Source of the DNA: JBGLNL01 sp964548045
Lineage (GTDB): Bacteria; Chloroflexota; Dehalococcoidia; SZUA-161; SpSt-899
DNA: 16,600 bases
Assembly (NCBI GenBank): GCA_964548045.1
Contig: CAZJQZ010000048.1
Coordinates: forward strand, 1-16,600
Direction: 5' to 3'
The notes beneath the pieces are model-generated. The model was not told the DNA's origin and ran no database searches. It saw nothing but the letters and a program-made list of their open reading frames with translations. The translations under genes were made by a program, and so were the position numbers. Positions 1-6,531 of the stretch are shown one piece after another (the stretch's first letter is position 1; every line of letters starts with the position of its first letter).

Positions 1-18
1 TTTGATCGTTTTTTTCAT
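1..18 (-). CDS. Possible 5' end of a gene running off the left edge
   Basis: Only six codons are visible, reading M-K-K-T-I-K from an ATG at 18-16 and leaving the window at base 1. A lysine-rich start like this is typical of an exported protein's signal peptide. A purine-rich AAGGA lies about 8 nt upstream (around 27-31) and serves well as a ribosome binding site. The gene would be divergent from the zinc-ribbon gene at 320. Nothing can be said about its function, and with so few codons it could be chance. Confidence 0.35.
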
Positions 19-246
19 ATTTCCCATCCTTCACAAAAGTATGATTTGATTAGGAAGTTCTGATCACACTTTGATCTCCGAGACCCTGTCTTCACAATTT
101 GTTCAGATGTTACTTAAGGATGCTCTGAAGCTCCCGTATTCTAAGCGTACAAATAATAGGAGTTTCTAACCAGAGGGAAGCCCATCAAATACAGGGCAGG
201 TTAACACCAAAAAAGTCTGGGGTATGCACGGCAGGGTTCTATTTCT
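19..246. other. Intergenic stretch with no recognised gene
   Basis: No convincing coding frame, tRNA fold or repeat is seen here. The plus-strand frame entering from base 1 stops at 61-63, so at most it could be the last 20 codons of an upstream gene, with nothing to support that. The stretch presumably carries the promoter of the possible leftward gene. Confidence 0.5.
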
Positions 247-275
247 TTGACGATTAGTATGAGTTAGTGTAGGAT
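247..275 (+). promoter_or_regulatory. Candidate sigma70 promoter for the zinc-ribbon gene
   Basis: A -35-like TTGACG (247-252) and a -10-like TAGGAT (270-275) are separated by 17 nt. They lie about 45 nt upstream of the ATG at 320. Five of six -35 bases and four of six -10 bases match the consensus. The assignment rests on position and pattern only. Confidence 0.45.
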
Positions 276-319
276 AAGAACACGCTGGTCCCTCCGGGCT
301 GAGGATTGAGGTAATAACT

Positions 320-682
320 ATGAAATGTCCAAAATGTGGGAACAGACCTGTTTCACCAGCTAAGTATATTCTGCATCCCAATCTCAGGCGAACCAAGTGC
401 TCCCATTGTGGGGTTCAGTTGAAACGGAATAGAAGTTCTTACTATGTCTGGTATGGTGCTACGCTTGGGGCTGTAGTTGTTGGATTATCAATGGCATTAT
501 TAGCTGTTTATCTGCAGGAAAGCGCTGACTGGAGTGGCCTCGATGCGTTTTTGATGGTAATTGGTTTGCTGTTTATTATTGGTATTCCGATTGAGCTGCT
601 GCTTTTCAAATATGAGAATTACACCGTTAATGAAGACTCACAACCTCTGAAAAGCGGGCCTGTAGATTCCGACAATGCCTGA
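320..682 (+). CDS. Small membrane protein with CxxC-x20-CxxC zinc ribbon
   Basis: This 120-residue protein has an N-terminal zinc-ribbon-like head, with cysteines at 3, 6, 27 and 30 and exactly 20 residues between the two CxxC pairs. The head is followed by two predicted membrane helices (about 45-66 and 76-97) and a short acidic tail. The spacing matches the small 'cxxc_20_cxxc' family of predicted membrane proteins, whose function is not established. The ATG start is supported by GAGGT 7 nt upstream. It converges with the HEAT/LRV-like gene, with about 97 nt between the two stops. The four cysteines probably bind one zinc; no enzymatic role is visible. Confidence 0.8.
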   Translation: MKCPKCGNRPVSPAKYILHPNLRRTKCSHCGVQLKRNRSSYYVWYGATLGAVVVGLSMALLAVYLQESADWSGLDAFLMVIGLLFIIGIPIELLLFKYENYTVNEDSQPLKSGPVDSDNA

Positions 683-779
683 TCCCGAGTCACAGGATTT
701 GCTCGATGAAGATTTGCATCTACAACTTGTTCTGACTCTCCACGTTCGTAAAGCCGGTGCAAGTTGCCGGCAATTGATA

Positions 780-2102
780 TCACGCGCCTCCTGCTGCTTC
801 ACGGACATCGCTATCAGGATCGTTTCTGGCGATCTCGGCGAGTACGACCGAATCCTCTACGCGCCTTACCGCAGCCCAGCGAACGTCACTATCCTGATCG
901 GTTTTGGCGATCGTGGCGAGCGCGGCTTGATCGTTTACTCGATCCACTGCTGCCAGGCGTATCCAGCTACTGGAATTGGTCTTGGCAATACCGGCGAGCA
1001 CGGCCTGGTCATTTACTCGATCCACTGCTGCCAGGCGGACAGGCCAGTGAGAATCGGACTTGGCAACCTCGGCAAGTAAAGCTTGATCTTCTACACGTCT
1101 CACTGCCGTCTTGCGGACATCACTATCAGTGTCGTTTTTGGCGACATCGGCAAGCACTGCTTGATCCTCTACACGTTCCACTGCCGCCTTGCGGACATCA
1201 CTGTCAGGATCGTTTCTGGCGATCTCGGCGAGTGCGGTTTGATCCTCCTCTATACGCGTTCTAGCAATCTTGCCGGCATCGCTATCAGGATCGTTCGCTG
1301 CAATCTCAGCGAGCAAGACTTGATCGTTAATGCGCATCATCACTGCCTTGCGGACATCACTGTCAGAAGCGTTTTTGGCAATCTCGGCGAGTAAAGTTTG
1401 ATCGCTTATGCGTGCCATCGTTGTCTCGCGGACATCGCTATCAGGATCGCTCTTGGCGATCCCGGCAAGCACGGTTTGATCCTCTACGCGTTCCACCGCT
1501 GCCAGACGGATCCAACTACTGGAATTGGTTTTGGCGATCTCAGCAAGCACGGTTTGATCATCAATGCGTCGTACTGCTACCTTACGGACATCGCTATCAG
1601 CATCGGTCCTGGCGATCTCGGCAAGCACTGCTTGATCCTCTACGCGTTCTACCGTTACCAGGCGGACGCGGCTGTCAGAATCGGTCCTGGCAATATCAGC
1701 GAGCACGACTTGATCTTCTACGCGTTCCACCGCAGCCAAGTGGACACGTTTATTAGAATCGTTCATGGCGATCTCGGCAAGCACGGCTTGATCTTTTACT
1801 TGCTCCACTGCTGCCAGGCGGACAGCCCAATTAGAATTGGTTTTGGCGATCTCGGCAAGCACGGCTTGATCTTCAATGCGATCTATCGCCGCTTTACGGA
1901 CATCGCTATCAGTATCGTTTTTGGCGATCTCGGCAAGCACGGCTTGATCCGCTACGCGTTCCACCGCAGCCAGTCGGACATGGCTGTCAGGGTCACTCTT
2001 GGCGAGTCCGGCAAGCACGGCTTTATCTGTTACGCTCGTAATTGCAGCTTTGCGAACATTGCTATCAGAACTTTTCCATTTGGGCTTGAATAAATCAAAC
2101 AA
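780..2102 (-). CDS. HEAT/LRV-like tandem helical repeat protein, probable C-terminal frameshift
   Basis: This 440-residue protein consists almost wholly of 26-residue repeats after a 12-residue leader. There are 16 full units (unit 11 has one extra residue) and a truncated 17th. The consensus is roughly D-S-D-V-R-x-A-A-V-x-R-V-x-D-Q-x-x-L-A-E-I-A-K-x-D-x, which implies two short helices per unit and a solenoid scaffold for protein-protein contacts. The period lies between LRV (24) and classical HEAT (30 or more), so the family is best called HEAT/LRV-like. No signal peptide or membrane segment is seen, so it is probably cytoplasmic. The start is a TTG with AAAGGA 9 nt upstream. The last unit breaks off at V-R-E-A-A followed by G-G-A; adding one base near 789-791 restores the repeat-like A-A-x-R-R-V. 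No partner or function can be assigned. Confidence 0.85.
   Translation of the reverse strand: MFDLFKPKWKSSDSNVRKAAITSVTDKAVLAGLAKSDPDSHVRLAAVERVADQAVLAEIAKNDTDSDVRKAAIDRIEDQAVLAEIAKTNSNWAVRLAAVEQVKDQAVLAEIAMNDSNKRVHLAAVERVEDQVVLADIARTDSDSRVRLVTVERVEDQAVLAEIARTDADSDVRKVAVRRIDDQTVLAEIAKTNSSSWIRLAAVERVEDQTVLAGIAKSDPDSDVRETTMARISDQTLLAEIAKNASDSDVRKAVMMRINDQVLLAEIAANDPDSDAGKIARTRIEEDQTALAEIARNDPDSDVRKAAVERVEDQAVLADVAKNDTDSDVRKTAVRRVEDQALLAEVAKSDSHWPVRLAAVDRVNDQAVLAGIAKTNSSSWIRLAAVDRVNDQAALATIAKTDQDSDVRWAAVRRVEDSVVLAEIARNDPDSDVREAAGGA
783..2066 (-). repeat. Tandem 78-bp coding repeats (16 units plus partial)
   Basis: The repeats of the HEAT/LRV-like protein are also visible as DNA repeats of about 78 bp. 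Stretches such as GATCTCGGC(A/G)A and TTGATC recur on the plus strand through the whole block. The unit at about 1206-1286 is 81 bp long and the most diverged. Regular low-complexity coding DNA of this kind keeps several antisense frames open, so the long plus-strand frames here are not genes. Confidence 0.85.
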
Positions 2103-2129
2103 TATTATTGGTCCTTTCGATATTACAAG

Positions 2130-2150
2130 ATTATACTCTCTGTACGAGAG
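2130..2150 (-). promoter_or_regulatory. -10 element with adjoining inverted repeat, upstream of the HEAT/LRV-like gene
   Basis: A perfect TATAAT reads leftward at 2135-2130, 27 nt before the TTG start. Directly behind it, in the spacer region, is the inverted repeat CTCTC-N5-GAGAG (2136-2150). No good -35 hexamer is found at 16-18 nt (GCAAAC at 17 nt). A poor -35 and a dyad in the spacer are consistent with a regulator acting at this promoter, but no binding protein is known. Confidence 0.4.
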
Positions 2151-2304
2151 GGGTTTGCTCGGCGTTCCTATGCTACAACATCTTTAACCTGTACGTCAAT
2201 CATGTAATCCCCCAAATTTTGAATTATGTGCTAGTTGATGAATAGCTCAATTTGAGTCATTTTGTGAATTCTTGTTTTCAGTAATCCATCGGCCTGCCCC
2301 GCCA

Positions 2305-3057
2305 TTAGTGGGTTGGCTGTGGTGGCCTCGGTCTTCGGGGCCAGATTGGTTCACCTTTGAAAAGCTTGTAAATAATCACTACGCCCAGCCCGAAGAGGAA
2401 TCCCCCAATATGTGCCCAATAGGCCACTCCGCCGGATTGTGATGAGGTTCCCAGATCCCCAATTGCAGGGATGAACTGGAGTATGAACCAGAAACCCAGC
2501 AAATAGATGGCGGGAATTTTGACAAAGGTGATAAAGATGAATATGATCGCTGTACCGATTCGGCTATAGGGGAATAAAAGTAGATAGGCTCCCAGAACAC
2601 CGGCTATCGCTCCGCTGGCACCGATGGTTGGAATCTCAGAAGTAGTTTGGGTGACAGCTTGAAGCAGGCAGGCGGCAACCCCGGCTGCCAGATAAAACAA
2701 CAGGTACCGGAAGTGCCCGAACTTGTCCTCGATGTTATCTCCGAAAACCCACAGGAAAAGCATATTGAACAGAAAGTGCATCCAGTCGCCATGCACGAAC
2801 ATGGAAGTGAACATGGTTGCCCAGGTGGGAACCGGAGATTTGATATCGATATATTCGAAGCCTGTATACAAAGTTTCATAGTTGATGCCATGAAACAGCT
2901 CATTGGGAATTAGACCGAACTGGAGAAAGAAAGCATCCTTGGATATTCCTCCGAGAGTCAATTCGTAGATGAAAACGGCGGCGCAGGCAATGATCAAACT
3001 GATATTGACGTACGGGAAACTGGTTCTTTTCAGATCACCATCAGATAATGGAAGCAT
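2305..3057 (-). CDS. Rhomboid family intramembrane serine protease
   Basis: This 250-residue polytopic membrane protein cleaves other membrane proteins within or near the bilayer. The catalytic dyad is visible: Ser148 in G-A-S-G and His216 in the A-H-I-G-G-F helix. H94 and N98 of the HxxxN motif, which line the oxyanion hole, precede them. Loop 1 carries W92 in the G-D-W-M-H segment. There are six or seven hydrophobic segments from about residue 17 to 231, then a short basic, proline-rich tail. The length fits bacterial rhomboids. The ATG at 3057 has only a distant GGAG. The gene is divergent from argD, with 122 nt between the two starts. Its substrate cannot be inferred. Confidence 0.92.
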   Translation of the reverse strand: MLPLSDGDLKRTSFPYVNISLIIACAAVFIYELTLGGISKDAFFLQFGLIPNELFHGINYETLYTGFEYIDIKSPVPTWATMFTSMFVHGDWMHFLFNMLFLWVFGDNIEDKFGHFRYLLFYLAAGVAACLLQAVTQTTSEIPTIGASGAIAGVLGAYLLLFPYSRIGTAIIFIFITFVKIPAIYLLGFWFILQFIPAIGDLGTSSQSGGVAYWAHIGGFLFGLGVVIIYKLFKGEPIWPRRPRPPQPTH

Positions 3058-3099
3058 GCAGGTTTACGCTCCAGCCAGTGAAATCTGGACTCGTTGGCA

Positions 3100-3129
3100 T
3101 TGCAATCGACTTGCTGATTCTATTATACT
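3100..3129 (+). promoter_or_regulatory. Candidate promoter for argD-hisA-hisI
   Basis: TTGCAA (3100-3105) and TATACT (3124-3129) are separated by 18 nt in the divergent rhomboid-argD spacer. They lie about 50 nt upstream of the ATG at 3180. The match is moderate. It also argues that translation does not begin at the earlier in-frame ATG at 3048, which would lie upstream of this promoter. Confidence 0.4.
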
Positions 3130-3179
3130 TTATATTTGTCGACCGGATTTTGTCAAAAGCCCGGTGGCGGGAGAATACG

Positions 3180-4364
3180 ATGACGAATTGGCCGGAAGTC
3201 GAAAAAAAGTATTTCATGTCTGCTTTTAAACGGCAGCCCTTAGTGTTGGTTAGAGGTGAAGGCAACAGGGTATGGGATGAAAGCGGAAAGGAATACCTGG
3301 ATTTTGTTGGGGGTTGGGCGGTAAATTCCCTGGGACATTGCCACAGGGCTATTGCTGATGCTTTGAATGAGCAATCCAAAACGCTGATTCAGGTATCCAA
3401 TCACTATTACACTATTCCTCAATTGCAACTGGCAGAGTTGCTGGTAGAGAACAGTTGCCTCGATAAGGTCTTTTTCGGCAACAGTGGAGCCGAGGCGAAC
3501 GAAGGGGCTTTTAAGCTGGCACGTAAATACGGACGCATGAATCGCAACGAGGCGTATGAGATTATCACTGTTACCGGATCGTTTCATGGAAGAACTATCG
3601 CTGCTATTGCGGCAACCGGACAGTACAAATTCCAGAATCCGTTTGTGCCGTTGCCCAACGGATTTATCAACGTGGAATATGACAGCATCGATGCGATAAA
3701 GAAAGCCACAACCGACCTGACGTGTGCTGTAATGCTGGAGCCAATTCAGGGCGAGAGTGGTGTGAATATGCCTGATATTGATTATTTCAAGCAGGTCAGG
3801 GAATGGTGTGATGAAAACAATCTACTCCTGATTCTGGATGAAATCCAGACCGGCATCGGGCGGACCGGAACCCTGTTTGCTTATGAGCAGTTGGGAATCG
3901 AACCGGATATCATGACGCTTGCCAAAGGGTTAGCTGGCGGAGTGCCTGTTGGGGCCCTTTTGGCCAAGGAAAAGGCATCGGTTTTTGTGCCCGGCGAGCA
4001 CGGGTCGACCTTTGGCGGAAATCCATTGGCCTGTGCGGCAGGATATGCCACACTGAAGTTTATCCTGGAAAACGGGATACTTGAGAATACTGTGCAGGTC
4101 GGAGCGCATTTGATATCCAGACTTGAGGGGCTTAAGTTAAGTTTAGGTTTTATTACTGAAGTCAGAGGTCGGGGATTCCTGTGTGCCATGCAGTTCGATA
4201 GCGATATCGCTGCCGAAGTGGTCACCGCCTGTCTTGAACGCGGACTAATGATCAATCCTGTACAACCGAATGCCATTCGGTTTATGCCTGCTCTTATCAC
4301 CAGCAAAGACGATGTCGATGCAGCTATCGAGATTATCGAGGACGTGCTGCAACAATGGAAATAA
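3180..4364 (+). CDS. argD: Acetylornithine/ornithine-type aminotransferase (class III, PLP)
   Basis: This enzyme is predicted to catalyse PLP-dependent transamination of N-acetylornithine with 2-oxoglutarate in arginine biosynthesis, in the cytoplasm. From the ATG at 3180 the protein has 394 residues, the usual ArgD length. That start follows a GGGAG ribosome binding site, whereas the longer frame from 3048 adds an unlikely hydrophobic leader. Class III motifs are clear: G-N-S-G-A-E-A-N near 100-107, F-H-G-R-T near 135-139, L-D-E-I-Q-T-G with Asp220 for the PLP ring nitrogen, the Schiff-base Lys249 in L-A-K-G-L, and H-G-S-T-F-G-G-N-P. The L-A-G-G-V-P-V-G-A segment is ArgD-like. Its 3' end overlaps hisA by 10 nt. 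A related omega-aminotransferase activity (ornithine, GABA or LysW-type) cannot be excluded. Confidence 0.85.
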   Translation: MTNWPEVEKKYFMSAFKRQPLVLVRGEGNRVWDESGKEYLDFVGGWAVNSLGHCHRAIADALNEQSKTLIQVSNHYYTIPQLQLAELLVENSCLDKVFFGNSGAEANEGAFKLARKYGRMNRNEAYEIITVTGSFHGRTIAAIAATGQYKFQNPFVPLPNGFINVEYDSIDAIKKATTDLTCAVMLEPIQGESGVNMPDIDYFKQVREWCDENNLLLILDEIQTGIGRTGTLFAYEQLGIEPDIMTLAKGLAGGVPVGALLAKEKASVFVPGEHGSTFGGNPLACAAGYATLKFILENGILENTVQVGAHLISRLEGLKLSLGFITEVRGRGFLCAMQFDSDIAAEVVTACLERGLMINPVQPNAIRFMPALITSKDDVDAAIEIIEDVLQQWK

Positions 4365-5068
4365 TCCCGGCCATTGACTTGCGCGGCGGCAAGTGCGTCA
4401 GATTGTATCAGGGCGATTATTCAAAAGAAACGGTTTTTTCCGACGATCCGGTTTCAATGGCTTTCCGCTGGCGGGATGCCGGAGCCAGGCGGCTTCACTT
4501 AGTGGATCTCGATGGTGCGGCGGAAGGCAAATTGTGCAATGCTGCTGTGATCGGCGAGATTGCTAAAAAAGCTGAGATTCCAGTCGAAATTGGCGGTGGA
4601 ATCCGTTTGATAGAAACAATGGAACACCTGCTGGAACTGGGTGTGGACCGTATGATCCTCGGGACGGTGGCTGTAGAGGACCCCGAATTAGTAAAAGAGG
4701 CCTGCCTCAGGTTCGGCGAGAAAATTATTGTCAGTATCGATGCCAAAGATGGCTATGTCAGAGGTCGGGGTTGGAAAGAGGCAGGCAGCCTGAAAATAGA
4801 GGAAGTGATCCGGCAGATGGAGTCACGGGGAGTGAAGAGGTTTGTTTTCACCGACATCTCCCGCGATGGCACCCTGACCGAACCCAATTTCGCCGAAATT
4901 GCCCGATTCAAATCCTTGACTCAAATCCCGGTGATTGCCGCTGGCGGGATAGCCTCAGTGGAACACCTCAAGAAACTGGCGGAGACGGGCGTTGAAGGAG
5001 CCATCACCGGCAGGGCGATCTATACGGGTGATATCGATTTGAAAGAGGCACTGGCATTAGTAAAGTAA
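4355..5068 (+). CDS. hisA: ProFAR isomerase HisA
   Basis: HisA converts ProFAR to PRFAR, an Amadori rearrangement in histidine biosynthesis. The 237-residue length is standard for this (beta/alpha)8 barrel. The N-terminal I-P-A-I-D-L-R-G-G carries catalytic Asp8, and Asp129 sits in V-S-I-D-A-K-D-G. Phosphate-binding G-G-G-I-R near 80-84 and A-A-G-G-I near 196-200 are both present. The residue pattern favours HisA over HisF, which starts differently. PriA-type bifunctionality with TrpF is confined to actinobacteria as far as is known and is not suggested here. The start overlaps the argD end by 10 nt, implying translational coupling, and hisI follows closely. Confidence 0.93.
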   Translation: MEIIPAIDLRGGKCVRLYQGDYSKETVFSDDPVSMAFRWRDAGARRLHLVDLDGAAEGKLCNAAVIGEIAKKAEIPVEIGGGIRLIETMEHLLELGVDRMILGTVAVEDPELVKEACLRFGEKIIVSIDAKDGYVRGRGWKEAGSLKIEEVIRQMESRGVKRFVFTDISRDGTLTEPNFAEIARFKSLTQIPVIAAGGIASVEHLKKLAETGVEGAITGRAIYTGDIDLKEALALVK

Positions 5069-5089
5069 CGATTCTAAAAGGTGGAAAAT

Positions 5090-5413
5090 ATGCTGAAGTT
5101 TGATGAAAAAGGATTAATCCCTGCCATAGTTCAGGATGTGAATACCGGTCACGTGCTCATGCTGGCGTATATGAACGAGGAATCGCTGGAGAGGACCAAG
5201 TCCAGCGGGCAGGCCTGGTTCTGGAGCCGAAGTCGGCAGGAATTGTGGCACAAGGGCGCCACCTCCGGCAACTTCATTAATGTGAAAGAGATTTTTATCG
5301 ACTGTGATGTCGATACAATTCTAATAATTGCGGAGCCGGTGGGTCCGGTGTGTCATACCGGGAATGTTTCCTGTTTCTACCGCAAGCTGGATGACTCAGT
5401 GAAAGCCGAATAA
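5090..5413 (+). CDS. hisI: Phosphoribosyl-AMP cyclohydrolase HisI
   Basis: HisI opens the purine ring of phosphoribosyl-AMP to give ProFAR, the step just before HisA. The protein has 107 residues, a stand-alone cyclohydrolase without the HisE pyrophosphohydrolase domain. Metal ligands are visible: Asp71, Asp73 and Asp75 in D-C-D-V-D, with zinc cysteines Cys72, Cys88 and Cys95. The W-S-R-S-R-Q-E-L-W-H-K-G-A-T-S-G active-site signature is complete. I chose the ATG at 5090 over a GTG at 5081 because AAAGGTGG (5076-5083) is correctly spaced for the ATG. The stop lies one base from the stop of the convergent DUF1385 gene. Confidence 0.93.
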   Translation: MLKFDEKGLIPAIVQDVNTGHVLMLAYMNEESLERTKSSGQAWFWSRSRQELWHKGATSGNFINVKEIFIDCDVDTILIIAEPVGPVCHTGNVSCFYRKLDDSVKAE

Positions 5414-5414
5414 C

Positions 5415-6293
5415 TTACGGATCTTCTTCCGGTTCCAGTACTCCGTTCAGTGCCTCTATAGCTACTTCCAGCATCTCATCATCGGGCTGGCGGGTAGTCA
5501 GTGATTGTAACGCCATGCCGGGTCGCATGATAATTCTAACCAGCAGATTATCAGTGCGGTCGGCGGCGAAATGGATTATCTCGTATCCGAATGCGGCGAT
5601 CAGGGGAAGAAGGGCGAGACGGGTAAGAATGCGAAGCCAGATGGCTGGCTGGCCGGTGAAGACGAAAACGAGGATGGCGATCATCATTACGATGAGCAAA
5701 AATCCGGTTCCGCAGCGGGTGTGGGCGGTGCTGTATTTTTGAACTGTTGCTGGTTCCAGGTGTTCTCCTGCTTCATAGGCGTTGACGGTTTTGTGTTCGG
5801 CTCCGTGGTAGGCAAACACACGTCGGATATCGGGGAGCAAAGACATGGAAGCCATATAAGCGATGAGGATGATCACCCGGATAACGCCGTCGGCCAGGTT
5901 GCTGAGCATCGCTGAATTGATAAATGGATCAATGCCGTACTCGGTAATGAACATTGGCAGGAGCACAAAAAGAGCGATTCCAAAAAGAGCACCGAAAATT
6001 ACCGGAATCCAGATAATGACCGGTTTTGGCTTTTCTTCCAGTTCCTCTTCTACGGCTACGTTGGCCGAGAACATCAGTGCTTTGATGCCCAGTACAAGGG
6101 TTTCGATAAGCGCGAAGAAACCGCGGATCCATGGTATCTTTCGCACGCGACCAGCGTAAATATGGCTCAGGGGGTTGGTTTGGGAGACGATCTCGCCATT
6201 TGCCTTGCGGACGGCCGTTTTGGACATCTTCGGACCCCGCATCATTACCCCTTCCAAGACTGCCTGACCTCCATAGTGGAATTGTTTCGGCAA
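5415..6293 (-). CDS. DUF1385 / YqhQ-family membrane protein
   Basis: This 292-residue integral membrane protein carries the family signature G-G-Q-A-V-x-E-G-V-M-M-R at 8-19 and H-G-A-E-H-K at 163-168. About five hydrophobic segments are seen (near 58-77, 91-114, 135-154, 197-213 and 221-241). Family members are widespread in Firmicutes, Chloroflexota and Thermotogota, and their biochemical role is unknown. The start is a TTG at 6293-6291, supported by GGGAG 6 nt upstream; the family signature begins at residue 8, so a later start would destroy it. A terminator-like hairpin lies only 15 nt upstream of this start, so control by read-through is possible. The gene ends next to the convergent hisI. 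Confidence 0.88.
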   Translation of the reverse strand: MPKQFHYGGQAVLEGVMMRGPKMSKTAVRKANGEIVSQTNPLSHIYAGRVRKIPWIRGFFALIETLVLGIKALMFSANVAVEEELEEKPKPVIIWIPVIFGALFGIALFVLLPMFITEYGIDPFINSAMLSNLADGVIRVIILIAYMASMSLLPDIRRVFAYHGAEHKTVNAYEAGEHLEPATVQKYSTAHTRCGTGFLLIVMMIAILVFVFTGQPAIWLRILTRLALLPLIAAFGYEIIHFAADRTDNLLVRIIMRPGMALQSLTTRQPDDEMLEVAIEALNGVLEPEEDP

Positions 6294-6308
6294 ATTGCTC
6301 TCCCAATC

Positions 6309-6341
6309 AAAAAGAAGGGGGTAACCTGACCCCCCTCCTTT
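6309..6341 (-). terminator. Intrinsic terminator-like hairpin between the desulforedoxin pair and DUF1385
   Basis: Reading leftward, GGGGGT and ACCCCC pair around the 6-nt loop CAGGTT. The stem continues outward through G-U, A-U and G-C pairs, and a T-rich tract with TTTTT at 6313-6309 follows. It suits termination of the transcript from the two small iron-protein genes. It ends only about 15 nt before the TTG of the DUF1385 gene, so it could also act as an attenuator for that gene. Confidence 0.7.
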
Positions 6342-6371
6342 TCATCTTTAATAATGTACGGATTCTTTGAC

Positions 6372-6515
6372 TTAGTCAGATGACGGCAGAGGTCTCGGTT
6401 CCTGTAACTCCATCGGTTTGCCGCAGCATTCCGGGTCGCCCTCACCTGCTTTGGTGATCAGTATTTCGGTGTTACATACGGTACATGTATATCTTTTACC
6501 CAGTTGAGTTGCCAT
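6372..6515 (-). CDS. Desulforedoxin-like small iron protein (47 aa)
   Basis: This small protein is read as M-A-T-Q-L-G-K-R-Y and so on. Its cysteines at 11, 14, 30 and 31 form the C-x2-C-x15-C-C-G pattern of desulforedoxin, which also forms the N-terminal FeS4 domain of desulfoferrodoxin. The spacing agrees exactly with desulforedoxin as I recall it. The site binds one iron in a rubredoxin-like centre and transfers electrons, typically in anaerobes and often linked to superoxide or oxygen detoxification. A strong AAGGGGAG binding site precedes the ATG. The C-terminal tail is proline-rich. It follows a paralogous gene with 16 nt between stop and start, and both probably share one promoter. No superoxide reductase catalytic domain is attached or nearby. 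Confidence 0.8.
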   Translation of the reverse strand: MATQLGKRYTCTVCNTEILITKAGEGDPECCGKPMELQEPRPLPSSD

Positions 6516-6531
6516 GAAAATCTCCCCTTAA

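Noticed and set aside
166..396. Minus-strand 76-codon frame overlapping the zinc-ribbon gene
   Set aside because: It is antisense to the clear zinc-ribbon start and its promoter, and its composition does not look like a protein.
753..771. GCCGG-N9-CCGGC hairpin after the HEAT/LRV-like gene as a terminator
   Set aside because: The stem is only 5 bp and just three T residues follow it, so it is too weak to call.
675..2093. Several long plus-strand open frames (up to about 231 codons) across the HEAT/LRV-like gene
   Set aside because: They are antisense to a regular 78-bp repeat, which keeps other frames free of stops. Their translations are themselves repeats of the antisense pattern, and there is no ribosome binding site or family resemblance.
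3048..3179. 44-residue N-terminal extension of argD from the ATG at 3048
   Set aside because: It would make ArgD about 44 residues too long and overlap the rhomboid start. The ATG at 3180 has a good ribosome binding site and gives the standard length.
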